Part shown: one piece after another, positions 11,844 through 24,918 of the stretch
Layout of the letters: every line of letters begins with the position of its first letter
Numbering within the stretch: position 1 is the first letter of the stretch
Source of the DNA: Bilabrum cf. latius
Lineage: Eukaryota > Bigyra: Bicosoecida > Bigyra > Bicosoecida
Length of the DNA stretch: 64,000 nt
Assembly: GCA_965178125.1 (NCBI GenBank)
Contig: OZ237746.1
Location: 124,001-188,000 of the forward strand
Direction: 5' to 3'
Made by a program: the position numbers and the translations under genes
The notes under the pieces: model-generated
The model's input: the letters and a program-made list of their open reading frames with translations, nothing else
Told to the model about the DNA's origin: nothing
Databases searched by the model: none

Positions 11844-14800
11844 TCACTGTGGCACGCCTGGACCAGAGCATTGGACCACTTCCTTGACAGTCCCACACAC
11901 AACCATGCCCTGCAGAGCTACGTCCATGTCGCAGGAGAATCCGGTACGCAGTGGGGTGACATCGAGAACCAGGTCGAACATCTAGAGCGACTCCCTCGCA
12001 GCCTCTCTGTGCAAGACACCCACTTCGCCTCTGGAGGCGCCCCACTTTGCATTCCCTAGACCTACGGAAGTGTTGTCTAGGAATTCGCTAAGTGTAAGCT
12101 CGCCGCCGTTCAGCGTCCTCTGCCTGGCCTCCATTCCCAAGAGGCCAGAGCGCGCACGTCTGGCTAGCTCCTACTCAAGCCACTGTACCCTCGCATTGGC
12201 AATTACACGCGCCTCAGCGAGTGGCAGGCCCGGACTCAGACCTGGGGTCATCGTCAGCGTATGCCAAAGCATCTCCTTGAGGGTATCCTCTGTCGGCGGC
12301 ACCAGCACCAGCTCTCCCACTGGAGCAACCACACCATCAGTGGCGGCGCTGTTGCTTGCCGATGGATCCGCGCTCCAAGATGCAGGACCTGTCACCGCCG
12401 CATGAGTAGTGCGCTACTTGAAGGGATCTTCTCTCCCACTCCGTGTCCATCGATCCGCCTCATCCTCCAAGCCCCCGTCACTGCTGTCGTCGCTCATCCA
12501 GCCCTCTCGAGGCCCTGACCCTCGAACCCGCAGCAGCGCGGCGCCCTCGACCGCTCCGGGGTCTCTTTCGGATCTTATTTGATCGCCAAATTCACTGTCA
12601 ACGATTGATTCCGCAACAGATCCACCCAGATCCTCGCTAGCCTCCTCGCTCCTGTGCACCCCATCCTGCTACTTGCCCTGGGCCTTCCGCCTCCGCTTGC
12701 CGAGTCCCAGCATCTTGGTCCATGGCACTGCAGTGCTCCTGGCTGCATCCCTGAGAGCAAAGCGATCAACAAGGAATGGCTCCGACAAGGGTGAGGAAGC
12801 GCTCTCGGAGCCCTGGCTGCTCGGGGACTGCACTGGGGGGGCTTGACTCGCCGCCACTGATGCTGCCGAGGAAGAAGATGACGAAGACGCCGGAACTGGA
12901 CCGCCTTGCCGGTGGTGTGTCCCGCCCTTTGTCCCGCCGTCCAGGTCATTTTCCAGCCGGATTTGGGCAAGTGAGGACTCCAGCTTGCCGTCGAGCTGCA
13001 CGGTCACGACGCCATCGCGCACCACTCGCTTGGCCTTCTGCAATGAGCCTGGAGGGGCCAAGGATGGCGCCCCTCTCTGACTCTGACTCGGGCGAGTGCT
13101 CGGACCCTCTTCTCGCTTTCCTGAAGTTGGGTCGGTGCTCTCTTGTGCAGCACTACGCGCGATTGCTTGGCTTGGTCTCTGGGTGAGATTACGAATCAGA
13201 GCAGCGGTTAAGGCATCAGCAGCGGTTAAGGCATCAGCAGCGGGCTATGCATCAGCGGCGAGCACTGCCTCCATAATCGCCTCAGCACTTGTTGTACCCG
13301 TTGCTTCGGCTCGCTGCTCCTCCTCGTCCTCCTCCTCGTCCTCGTCCTCCTCGTCCTCCTTCTCGTCCTCCTCCTCCCCATCATTGGTGGCATCACCGAT
13401 GGGCAGCCCACTCGGGTCAGTGCCAGCCACCTCGACCATGAGCTCCGGTGCTACGTGAAATGGGTCTCTGGTCCCCACGGTTATGTATCTGCTGGTGACG
13501 AACCTTCGCTCCGGCAGAGCTGAAGCAGGTGGCAGGGCTCGACTCAAAGCGCGGGGTGCTTCCTTGTCCTTGATGTCATCATGGTGTGTCCCTGTTGCGT
13601 TGCTGGTCGATCCAGCCAATGGTCGCGATGAAGCTGGACCAGGGGCAGCGGTCTATTCGCCGGACACTTGCAAGCCTGCTGCCTCGGCTGCCCGTTCAAT
13701 CATGCCAGCTAGCTCGGTATCCTGCATGGCCGGGCGAGCGTCGTGCTCCATTGCATCTGCACTGCCTGAGTTTGCCTTCGATGGCTCTGCAAGTGCGCCG
13801 ACCAAATCGCCATCTGCTGCGGCGGTCCGCTCGGTATCCCTCGTTCCTGGCACAGCCAGCTTCTGCCTGACCCGGGCCGCGGCACTGCAGTCCACCGGTG
13901 CGAGCCATCGCATGCCAGTCCTGGAAGGCACGAAGGCCCTCCGCATGTTGCCATCGTCGCAGGCCGACTTGTCCCTTTGCACCTGCAGGCCAACAATGAG
14001 GGCCCCTTTACTTCGCACAATGCTCCACACCTTCTCCCTCTGCTCGAACGTCAGGTGCATGCGGTCCACGACCAGCAATGGACCAGGTGGGAGCACGGCT
14101 CGATGTTTCCCTGTTTGGTCCGTCACACTGGCACTGGCACTGACACTGACACTGGCACTTCGGCTTGCAACCCTGATGGTCTGCCGTGCCCGAACCGGTT
14201 TCATCGAGACGGATCCAGCGGCATGAACAGCGGATGATGTGGCAGACCCCTATGCATCCCGCTGGTGCACACCCAGGCTCATCTCATCTTTCTAGTCATC
14301 CAACAACGAGCCAATCGAGTCTTTCGGATCAATTGGAATCTCCTCCAGCAGTCTTCGCTTCATCTGCTTGTCATCCAACTTTACCCCCTCGCTCTCTCCT
14401 CCCGACCGATCCATCAAGTCAAGCCGAGGGATAACCTCCGTCGGTTTGCCCTCTCCGCCCAACAGATCCATCACATCAAGCCCAACGACAACCTCGATCG
14501 GTTTGTAGCACGCCCTAAACACCTCCAGCAGCTCCTGCTTCACTCGGTGGAAACTGCCGCCCAGGTCGTCCTGGGACACGCGCACTGACCCGTGGCCCGC
14601 CCGCCGCGCGAGCCACCGCGCGATGGTGGACTTGCCGGCGCCCTGCCTGCCCCGCATGATCACCACCACTGGCGGGGACCTCACGAGCGGCACCAGATTG
14701 CGGTCGGCGCAGAACCCGGCAAACCATGGGGAGCAAGCCGTCTGGAGCTGACGGATGCATCCGTACACGCCGGGATGTCGCGGCACGGTGGGATGGACTG

Positions 14801-17800
14801 GCTATCGAGATGACGAGTTTTTGTCCGCCCCGTTCGTGTCTTTTGCAGATGCTCCGCTTGCAGCACTGCTTGCTCCAATTTCATCCATATCCTACTGTGC
14901 CTCATCGCTCAAATCGGTCTGGCTGCGCATCGCACGCGTGGTGGCAACCCGGTCCAGTGCACAGCTCGCCACCTCGATGGGGATTGACTCCATCCCCGGC
15001 ATAGCGCGGGGCAGTTGCTGTGAAGCGAGCGTGGCGCGCTTGGCCCACCACCGGGCGCTCTTTGCAAGCCTGTCCTGCCGCACACGGCCCAGCGCATGCC
15101 ACGCGCTCGGGCTGTACTTGGCCTGCAGCAGCCCGCAAGGGCTGGGCCCTGGAGCGTCTGGGGTGCCCGAGCCCAAAGTTGCCTGTGCCACGGGTGCTGG
15201 TTCTATGCCAGCACCCATCACTACATCGGTGTTGAAGAGGCCCCGGTTGCCTGGCATCGTCTTGGCCCCAAACGGAATTAATGGGAGGCGACCAGTGGCC
15301 TAGTCCTAGCCCTGGCTGGCGGCTTCCAAGTGACTGCGCTCCTCGCTGGGAGCATATGGCGACTCAAACCAGTGGATGCTGTCGCAGGCGGCATGCGCGC
15401 ACTCCAAAAACGCGATACCGCTTGCCTCTTCATCTGTGTTAGCACTCATCTGCTTCTTCCAGCCCTCCATCCCCATCGACAGCTGCCGCTCAAAGTGCCT
15501 CACTAACGTCTCCTTTGCCGTAATGCTGGGCAGCCTGAAGCATGCGTACTGCTTCCCGAGCTCCTCCAGCTCAGCTCTATTCAGCAATCGGCCTTTTTCA
15601 GGCGGAGGCCCCTGCTGCTTGGCGTTCAGATGGTTGGCTTGCACGCCGGCCATGCCCACCGGAACGGCCCCTTGCACCCCGCACACCGCGAGAAGGCTCT
15701 CCTCTCGGAATGTCAGGAGCTTGTGCTCCTTGCTGCCTAGAGCAGCTAAATGCTCCCCAAGGAAGTGCTCAGGGACGGTGAACCGCAGCCCTGCATTCAC
15801 GGCCATGGCTAGGTCGCCCGCGCTGTGGTCGTCCTGGCCGTCGAACCGCTTCCTGCCAGCGGCATCTCCCACGAAGATGCTGCGCTCGTGGTCCACTTCC
15901 AGCCCACCGGTCAGGGCATGGATGGCCATGCATGCCATCTGCCAGCACCCGAGGCCAGGCTTCCTGCACCAGTCGTACGATGGCGCCATCACGATTAGCG
16001 CGGGCAAACCCGCGTTGCGAAGCATGTCTCGGATGCGTGATAGCCTCCCCAGTATCTGTCTTTCTTTGTTCTCACTGTTGGAGCTGTGCGCCAACCCGCC
16101 CTGGTTGGTGACCAGCACCACTAGGGGCAGCAGCAGCACCTCATGTCCATCGCTTGCGCTCTCATCGTCATCGCCGGGCACAGGGCCACTAGATGCCGCC
16201 AAACCACAATCAGCTGCGGCAGGTGCAGGTGCTGTGCAGGAAGATGAAGAGGAAGTTGAAGAGACAACGGGCGGCCGCTGCTCGTTTGATCGCCCCAATG
16301 CGGCTCCCCTCACTCCCCTGCCATCTCCCTCTGGATTTCTCCTTCTCCACGCCGCCATTTCCACCGCCCTCTACCGGATTCTCCTGGCAATCGTCCTGAA
16401 GTTGCCGCCCTGGAACCCTCGCTCGTTGCGGTTGCTCTCCACCAGCGTCCCATCGATGTCCATGGCAAGCACCTGCACACGGCCCTGCTGGGGCACTGTT
16501 CCCCGGACCAGCCGCCACTTCGGCTCTGATCGTCCATCTGAGCAATACCTAACGGTGTGCCCGTATGCTCTGGCCTCCTGCATCCAGTCCTGGCTGGCGT
16601 TCATGTAGCACACGCCGCCCACGGGCCCGTCCGTGGAGCGCGCCTGCCGGTTGGTGGGTGTCCTACCCAGTACGCCGTACGAGATCCACTGGTCACGTGG
16701 GATGGTCATCATCGCACGGGCGACAGGTGACACTGGCGCCGTCGATAGGTCCAGAAACTCTGACTGTGCTTCCTTTGCTCCACCTGTGCTGGTCCCAGCC
16801 TGTGAGCCGGCAGCGGCACCATCGCCCCCTGCACCTCCCTTGTTCCCTCCGAGCACCATCCGGTCCCGCACATGGCCGTCCCCTGCACCTCCCTTGTTCC
16901 CTCCGAGCACCATCCGGTCCCGCACATGGCCGTCCCCGGGCCACCCCACGAACACGTCCTGTGCGCCGGGTGCTGGTCCCACCGGTGGTCTGCCTGCCTC
17001 CCCACTCACCCGCCATGCAGTTGGATCCAGGCAGCCATCAGCACCCACACTGAACCTGGACCTGGCCCTCCTCACGAGCACGCCGCAGCCGAGCAGCCGA
17101 GTGACCTCTGCCGCGGCCTCCTGTGGACTGGTCCCATGGGGCGACATGCAGGCCAGCGTCGGGGCCAGCATCCGAATGCTGCCCTTGTGCTAGACTAGAG
17201 AGGGCGTGATGACGGGGGCACCACTGGGTGCGGAACCGGAGGAGGAAGAGGAAGAAGAAGCTGTACCTGGAGAAATAGAGCTAGCCACAGCCGGGCTACC
17301 CATGAGTGCGGCCGATGCCGATGCCGATGCCGATGCCGATCCACCACCGCTGCTACGCATCGGCACGCTGGTACCGGTGGCCCCGGAGGCACCTGGCCCA
17401 GACATAGCACTTGACGCGCCAGCCTCACCAGACTCGTCATCATGCTCACCGTGCATAGGTGCAGGGAACTGCAGTGCTGCGAGTCGCAGCTGAGCGGCGA
17501 GGGCCGGACCGCTTGCTGCCTCGCACCACGCGATGCGCCTGGCTGTCCCGACCGGTGGTCTGTCGGCGACCGGCAGGGACAGGCCGGGGACCCAGGGAAC
17601 AGCGGGGGCGTAGTCCAGCCCGCTTGGATCCGGTGGGGGCTTTGCCTTCTCTTCCTCTGCCTTGGCTGCTTCGTAGGCTCGCGCTCTGGCCGCCTGCTTC
17701 TCTCTGATCCGGTCAGTCAGGCTTAGCTGGCCTCGTGATGAGGGCTGGCTTTGCTACAGCTGCTGTCGCTGGTGCTAGATCGCCACGGCAATTGCAGTGG

Positions 17801-18485
17801 CTTCCGCAGCGGCAGATCCGCGGAATGGCTGTGATAGTCCAGCCTATGATGCTTCCACGCGCCTCCGCTTGCTCGGTGACACCAGGCCGGGAGCCGCTGA
17901 GAGAGATGCAGCGCCGCCAGCAGCACCATTGCCCCCCTAGCCCTGGCCCCCCTGGCCCTGCTCACTGTCGCTGTCAGAGTCCAGGTCGATCACCAGGGGT
18001 CGCTTGTCACCTGCGTTGCTACCAATTCCAGCATTCTGCAGCTGCCCTGTGGCAGCGCCGCTTGCGACCTGTGGGCCCGCCGGTGCGCTGGTCGACCGAG
18101 CACTTGCTTCGGCCCCGCGATGCAGATCTGGGGGGCTCATGCCAGGCGCGAAATAACGATGCCGGTACTTGTCCCTGCTGACCACCTCTCCACGCCTGAT
18201 GCATTCGTCTATCCAGCCCTTTCTAACAATGTCGATTGGCCTGTGCGGCGGACGCAGCAGGCCGTCTGGTGTTGGAGGCTTACTTCGCATATACAGGTTC
18301 GCATGGGTTGCCTGAAGCGAGCTGTGCGGAGATACTACCACTGCAGACGCTAAAATCGTGATGTCTGGCGCCATCCGCCGCAAGAATATGCTTTTACGCA
18401 ACCTGGACTGCTTGTCAACGAGCGCTACATACTTTCGAACTGTGTTCTTTGAAAAAGCCTGATCAACCGCAAAGACTACGTCCAT
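11844..18485 (-). CDS. PNKP: BRCT-domain polynucleotide kinase 3'-phosphatase
   Basis: One frame from ATG at 18485 to TGA at 11844 (2213 residues) with about 17 or more TAGs read as Gln. It should restore 3'-OH and 5'-phosphate ends at DNA breaks. Residues 1-115 look like a BRCT domain (IDIVRKGWIDECIRRGEVV then RDKYRHRYF), where animal PNKP has FHA. The HAD phosphatase begins with MDIDGTLVES (catalytic Asps near residues 676 and 678). It continues with VTNQGG (about 790), YDWCRKPGLGCW and FVGDAAGR...AGDLAMAVNAG. A P-loop kinase follows: MRGRQGAGKSTIARWL (about 1275-1290) and a DRMHLTFEQR block (about 1473). About 700 C-terminal residues are acidic and Ser-rich and match nothing I know. Long disordered inserts separate the motifs. 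It ends tail to tail with the FG-GAP gene, 79 bp apart. The phosphatase and kinase calls are firm, the BRCT good. Confidence 0.85.
16827..16934 (-). repeat. 54-bp tandem duplication inside the PNKP gene
   Basis: Two copies of a 54-bp unit lie head to tail and encode the 18-residue block GDGHVRDRMVLGGNKGGA twice, in frame. The copies look identical by eye, so the duplication is recent. The unit contains the dispersed GGGAACAAG motif. It lies in a linker between the BRCT and phosphatase domains. Confidence 0.85.
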
Positions 18486-18843
18486 TCGATGTATATATCA
18501 ATTTTATAATGGATCTGATACACTCAGTCGCAAAGTACCCTTGTATGTGAAATGAATTGCAGTTGAAGCACACTTTGAATTCGCACTCGTCATCATGAAT
18601 GGTCGCTGGCTGTGGTCTGGTGGTCGGACGCCCCCCGGTGGACCCCAATCGGAATCTGACGAATGTCAAATACTTGTCAATGGCCAGCCAGACGAATATG
18701 GCACCAAGGTGGCGCTATACAGGCGAATTGCTCTTTCGTTTTGGTATAGAGCTGGCCAAAGCAGTCCGAGAGCAAAATCAAACTTTGTAGCGTGTTGGTC
18801 GCCGGCAACAAGGCACGCTAACGTTGTTCAAGCACAGGCTCCA
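18486..18843. promoter_or_regulatory. Shared 358-bp region between divergent genes
   Basis: This lies between the start codons of the PNKP gene (-) and the 18844 gene (+) and must contain both promoters. It is locally AT-rich near 18490-18560, including TATATAC at about 18492. I see no other motif that I can name. Confidence 0.4.
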
Positions 18844-21800
18844 ATGTCTGGCTCTGGTGACCTCGAAAAGTACTATGACAGATCCAAGATACCAAAACAT
18901 GACCCCGATAAGTTCAAGGGGAAAGTTCTTCGACCAGCGGTAAGGACGGCTGTCGCATCATGCATCGGGCATTGATTGGCATGCAAAAACGGATTTGCAT
19001 GGTCGCTGCCACTTTTCTCACACTGCAGACATTTCGGGCTTTCCTTAACGATTATCAAGTTTCTGTGGCCGAAGCCGCACAGAGAGCCGCAGTCGACCCA
19101 GCAATGCTGCAGCAATGGCTCACTGGTAAGATGCGCTGCAAGCGTACTACATCGACTGCTGTAGTACGCCTCGCCTTTCAGCCCCCGGCGAAATGCCGCA
19201 ACTTCGTTACGATGCGCCTAAGTATTTGCCATCTTTTCCGGCATAGCAATGACTGGCAAACGCAAGGCTTCGAGAATTGCTCGTGATACTTGTACCTTTT
19301 TCAGATTCTGTCGATCAACCGGCAGCGCTTTGTTCGCGATAATTTGGTTATCGCAGGCTCCATGCGGAAGAATCCGCAAGTTCGAAAGTTTCTAGTGCCG
19401 CGTTTAATCGCCTTTAAGTACGAGGAGCGGGAGTTCCGGAAGCGAGCGTTACAAGCCAAGCGAGAGCTGGGCCAGGCCGACGAGACGGAGCTGCAGCAGC
19501 ACCCGCAAATGGCGCACGTGCCCATGCATTCGCTCACGCACAGACCTAACCACATCGATGGAATCCAGTCTGGATTGGCCACGAGTGGCGGCCTCAGCAG
19601 CAGCGGGGGAGGAGCCAGGATGCAGCAGGCCGCCCTGGGAGCCGGACTCGGAAGCGCCCTTCTTGCGGCAGCAGCAGGTGGCGGGCTCGGGGGGAATCCG
19701 TGGGCGAGTATCACCGCAGGAATGGGGGGGCTTGCCCCCTGGTCGGGGTCTGTGACCCCGAATCTGCTGGGGGGTCGCACCACCCACCCGGGGGGTGTGC
19801 AGGTGGGTCCCCCTGGCTTCATGCAATCCATGCTCCCGCATTCGCAGGGAGCAATGCCGCCCACATCGGCGTACATGCAGGCCACCACCGCGGGCATGCA
19901 GCCCCGCCCGGACGTGCCGGACAGCAGCCGAACGAGCGGATGGGCAGCGAGCTCGCCTGCCTCCAGCCACGCCCCCTCTGCTGTCCCCCTGGAGTCGCAG
20001 GTGGTGGCCCCTGGTTTCCCCATGGTAAGAGCAGGGGATGGCAGCCGCCCTGCGGTGTCCTCTGCCGGGTCTACACACGCAGCATAGGTGGCACCTGGCA
20101 GCAGTGCTGGGGCTGGGGCTGGGGCTGCAGGTGCCAGCGGTGCTGCTTCAGGCGGTGCTGGCATGTCTGGCGCGGAGGGCCCACCCGCTCTGCTGCATGA
20201 CTACACCACCATGCTGCTGTGGAGGGCGCTGCATGCTGCGGACGGGGCGGGTGGATCGGGGAATGCATCGCACGGTGGTGCTGCCCAGGGCCGCAGGGGT
20301 CCCATCAAGAGGAGGAGGCTTGAGCGAAGGGGCGCCCGGGGAGCCTCCAGAGACCATGGGGATGATGAGGACAGCATTGATGTGCCGCACCACCACCACA
20401 TCCACGACCCGATCGGGGGGGAGGTGCTGATCGCAACAAGCTCGCAGGCGGCGTGGTGGGATAGGCGCGCACACGCCGCGGTCACAGCTCTGACCAGATC
20501 AGCGAGGATGGCGGCAGCTGCGGTGAGTCAGGTGTCAGGTGGCAGCCCCCCTCTGGTGCCAGGCGCACCTGCTGGGGCGAGTGCGACATCAGGTGCTGCT
20601 GCTCCAATGATCGGCTCCGACATCCCAGCCGGAACGGCGCAGCCCGCCCTGCCGCCTTCGTCTTCGTCCTCATCCTCTTCTTCACCGTCGCAACCTCTGG
20701 CCCAGCATGCCGCCGCAGAGGGGGAGAGGACCCTGCCATCCACGCTGCTTCATGGCTTTGAAGCACTCGCTAGAGCTGTGTTCAGGCTTCACGGTGGTGC
20801 GGGTACGCACGGCAGCAGCACCGCCAGAAAGGCTCCTCCAAAACCTGCCACCAGTGACGATAGGTTTGCAGCGGCTGGGTACGCAGCCTCCGCCCGCCGC
20901 GTGTCCCACCACCTGAGGCACTGCCTGCACCAGGCAGCAGAAGCGGCTATCGAGGCCTGCAGGGTGGAGAGAAGGGCGGTGGCGCAGCTGCATGAGGGCG
21001 GTGCCTTTAGGGACAACGGTGAGAGGGCCGTCGCCCAGAGCAGCAGGGATGGCAGAAGATCGGTGGCGGACAGCAACGGACCGTCCACTAAAACCGCCTT
21101 TGATCTGGCGGAGAAGCAGGCAGCTGCAGCCTGCGTGGCTGCTCTAGACTCGGCCTGTGCCGCTGCGTGCGTGTGCATCATGGAGGCGTCCGGGGTGCTG
21201 CAGGCGTGCAGGCAGTAGGAGAACAAGGGGAGCGGGAGGTCCATCCGGCTGCCTCCGCCCGAGGCCAATGCCCTGGTGCGGGAGTCGCTGTCTGTGGTTG
21301 AGGAGGTGGTGCTCTGCTGCGCTCGGCTGGCCAGGAGCAAGAACATGAGGAGGACAGCCATAGGGGCCGGGGAGAGTGGTACTAGTGCGAGCGAAGGGAA
21401 GAGCGCCGACGCACGTGGCGCCAAAACCAAGAACAACGAAACGGGCCCTGAGCAGGGCAGTGGCGAGCAATAGAGGACCGGCCCTGACTCCGCGCTGGAT
21501 ACGACCAGCTCATCCGCAAGAGGGAAGAAGGAGGCCCGTGCAAGCGGGGGCTCCTCCTCGTCGTCGTCTGCAGCTCTGTAGTGGTGGCAGGATCACGACG
21601 GGGGCGCGGTCGGGCTGGAGGAGCTTGCCATGGACGCGCCATGGCTGCCGACTGTCACCGACCTGATGCAGCACGACGCTCGCAGCAAGTGGGGGACGGA
21701 CTCTGGTGGCTCGGGTGTGGAGGGCAAGGGGACAGGCTCTGGTGGCTCGGGTGTCTCGGGTGTGGAGGGCAAGACGGCATCGGGAGCCGGACTAATGTCT

Positions 21801-24800
21801 CCGGGGGGCAGCAGTGTGGGCCTGCACAGGCAGCGGAACAGGGGCATGGTGGCTGCGGGCTCTAGACGGAGCAGCCAGCCCGACCTCAAGGCCCTGCAGG
21901 TGAAGGCCGACGTCGATAGAGAGGCGGCGGGCAGTCCCGGAGGTGCCAGCCGAGATGGCGGCAGTAGCCATGACAACGACAAGCCGCCGGGCGGGATCCG
22001 CATGTCGGTCAGCGAGGTGTCCTTGACCAGGAGCGAAGGACCGGGGGCCAGCGAGTCCGGGCTTGGTGATGGACGCGCTCCTGGAGACGGGGCACATGAC
22101 CATGCCCATGCCCATGCCCGTGATCAAGCTCAGGGGCCAGCCGCAGGACCAAGCCCGGACAAACAGGTGGGCATGGACATAGACGGCGGCGATGCGGGCT
22201 TCGATGGCGGCGCGGAGGGACACTTTCAGAGCATCGTGCCTCGCGACATGGGGCTGGGGCTCGCGGACGGGTCGAGCTTCGGACCGGGGCATGCTCGACG
22301 AAGGCCCCCTTCGCCCACGTTCTCGCAGGTGTCTCAGCTATCGGGCCGCAGCTCCAGCCGGCTGTTCCAGTTCGAGTGGCTGCCGTTCCAGACAGAGAGC
22401 CAGGGCGGCGGCTCGAGCGTGTCTGCCGGGCGATCGACCGCGGAAGCGAGCTCGAGCTCGACAGGCCCCCGGGTCCCAGCGCAGGTGACCCAGCTCTTTG
22501 GGGCGGAGGACCAGCCCGCCTTGATGCAAGCACAGGCGCAGGCTGTAGGAGGGGGCCAGTCAGCGGATCTTGCCGTGAATGCGAATGCAGTCGCACAGAG
22601 GGGCGGTGTGGGCCAGGACGACGAGTCCTGGGACGGCCTCTCCTTGCCGTCGCAAGCAGCCCCTACCGCTGCTGCTGCCGGTGCTAGTGCTGCTAGTGCT
22701 GCTGGTGCTGCTGATGGTGCGGGTGCGGGCGCTGGTGCTGGTGCTACACCTCTCGAATCGCCCAACGCATCTGCACCCGCACCTTTGCACGAGTCTGTGG
22801 CCTGGCGCCTGGTGGCCGTGGCCTCCGTCGCGTGGCGGGCCATGCGACAAGCAGCCGTGGCAGCACAGACCAGGGCCAGCCAGACCGTGTGCCTCCGGGC
22901 TGCCGTGGACGCCGCGGTGATGGTCCGCTCTCTGCTGCAGGCTCTCCCCGTGCCCCTCCTGCTGCCAGTACCCAGAGAGGCCGCCATGCAGCTGGTGCAT
23001 CCATCGGAGGAAGGCAAGCTGATGGAATCGGGCGGCGAGGAGGGGAGCGCCAAGATCGGCGACAAGCGCGCCCGGGACCAGGCTGCGGGCGACGGTTCGA
23101 GCAGCAGCGACTCTGCCAGCATCAACAGCACAGGCGCCGGCCTGCGGCAGCGGCTGTCCCTCTCTGAGCTGAGGCAGCTGTGGGGCCACCACCACGTCAT
23201 CGTGCACCCGCAGGTGGTTGCAACCGAGTGGGTGCACTCCAGGCCGCTGCTGCGCTGCGCCGAGGGTCTCATGGGCCATCGGGCAGGCTGGGAGGTGCAG
23301 GAGGCTGCTGGCAGGCTGGCCCCGCTGGGAAGCCGGGAGCACTTCCACCCGCGGCAGTACAGGATCTCAGGGCCCAGGAAGGGAAGCTCGGGGAACAAGG
23401 GGGGTGGAGGCAGCGGCGGCGGCCGGGGAACAAGGGCAAGGGACATGTTCCGCAACGCCGCGGTGGGCCACTTCGCCCCCGGCGAGCTGCCCCCCGGTGT
23501 GCCGGGTGCAGCCTTCGTCCTAGCCAGCCGACCTAGAGGGGAGGACGGGCACCAGCAAGGACAGGGGCAGGGGGAGGGGCAGGGGCAAGGGAGTGGAGGC
23601 ATGAAGAGGAGCAGGTCTGGGAGCGACCTCGCCGAGCAAATGGGACTGTCGAAAGAGGCCTCGAGGCTGGACGCCCTCGTGTCCATCGCAAGCATAGAGG
23701 AGCCCGCGGGGGGACAGCGGGGCAAGGGTGGGGCGGGGAGCGGCGCAGGCAGCAGCAGCGGCAGTCGCCCGAGCAGCCGACCGGACAGCAGCGGCGGCTC
23801 CCGATCCAGGAGCATTTCCGGCTCCGATTCCTCGGATATGCGGTTGGGCGACTTGGGTGCTTCTAAGCTTGGAGGAGGCACGCCCCGGTCTGGAGACTAC
23901 CAGGGACTGCAGCGCACTGCGGCGCACAATGGGGGGCATGTTGGGGGTGCTGTGGCCTCGGGTGGTCTAGTTGTTGGTACCGGTGGGGGCATCGGTGTAG
24001 CGGGTGCTGGCACGGGCTTGGGACCGTAGGAGACTGCACCGATAAGCGCCGCGGCAGGTGCTGCGGCAGGTGCTGGTGCAGGTGCTGTAGCAGGTGCTGG
24101 TGCAGGTGCGCACAATCAACTGGCCGCCCTGCTGCAGGCAGTGGGTGCGGGTGCAGGCGGTGCAGCGGGCGGACTGAGCCCAGCTGCCCTCGCTGCCCTC
24201 GTGGATGTCCAGCACCAGGCGGCCCAGCTGTACCACATGGACGCTCTCCCACTTGGCGGGGGACAGCGGCCTCGGAGCGGGTCCTATGTGAGACAGGGGG
24301 CGGCAGGTGGGGCTGCGGGTGCCGGCGTGCTGGGTGCGTTGGGGATGGGAGCCGGGGCTGGACTGGGGCTCAACGGCATGGCGCTGCTCTAGCTGCAGCA
24401 GCTGCAGCACCTGCAGCAGCTGCAGCGCATGAAAGAGGCCCAGATGCATGCCGCCATCTAGTCGCAGGCGCAGGCGCACGCGCTGTCCATGCAGAGGGGG
24501 GCGCCGTAGGGTGCAGGGCATGGTGGTGCAGGCACGAGCACCAGCGGGGGTGGAGCGGCGACGTCTGCCAGTGGGGCCGTGTATCCGCCGGCAATCGGCA
24601 GCGGTGGCTTTGCTCCTCTCGCGAGCTCAAGCAGCAGCAGCAGCAGCGGTGGTTTTGGGATGGGTGCGCTGGCAGCTGCTTCCATGGCTGGCAGTGGCAG
24701 TGCTAGCGGCGGGCCCCCTGCGTCCACCAGCACTGCCACTGCCAGTGGGTGGCCTGGTGCTTCCCAGGCTGCCAGTGGATTGGGTGCGAGCTCTAGCCTC

Positions 24801-24878
24801 GGCATGCCGGCTTCCGGCGGGGTGCCTGCGAGTGGGCCGGCGGGTGTCCCTGGTTCTTTCCAGCTCCCGGCTTAGAAC

Positions 24879-24918
<40 letters not shown>

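Noticed and set aside
19126-19304. Alternative acceptor TTTTTCAG at 19304 for the second intron of the 18844 gene
   Set aside because: It puts the next exon out of phase and meets TAA after 13 codons; the CGCAG acceptor at 19356 restores the long frame.
22334-23881. 515-codon minus-strand ORF
   Set aside because: It is the shadow of the plus-strand 18844-25121 gene. GC-rich Ala/Gly/Ser tracts leave long open frames on the opposite strand, and this one has no domain features.
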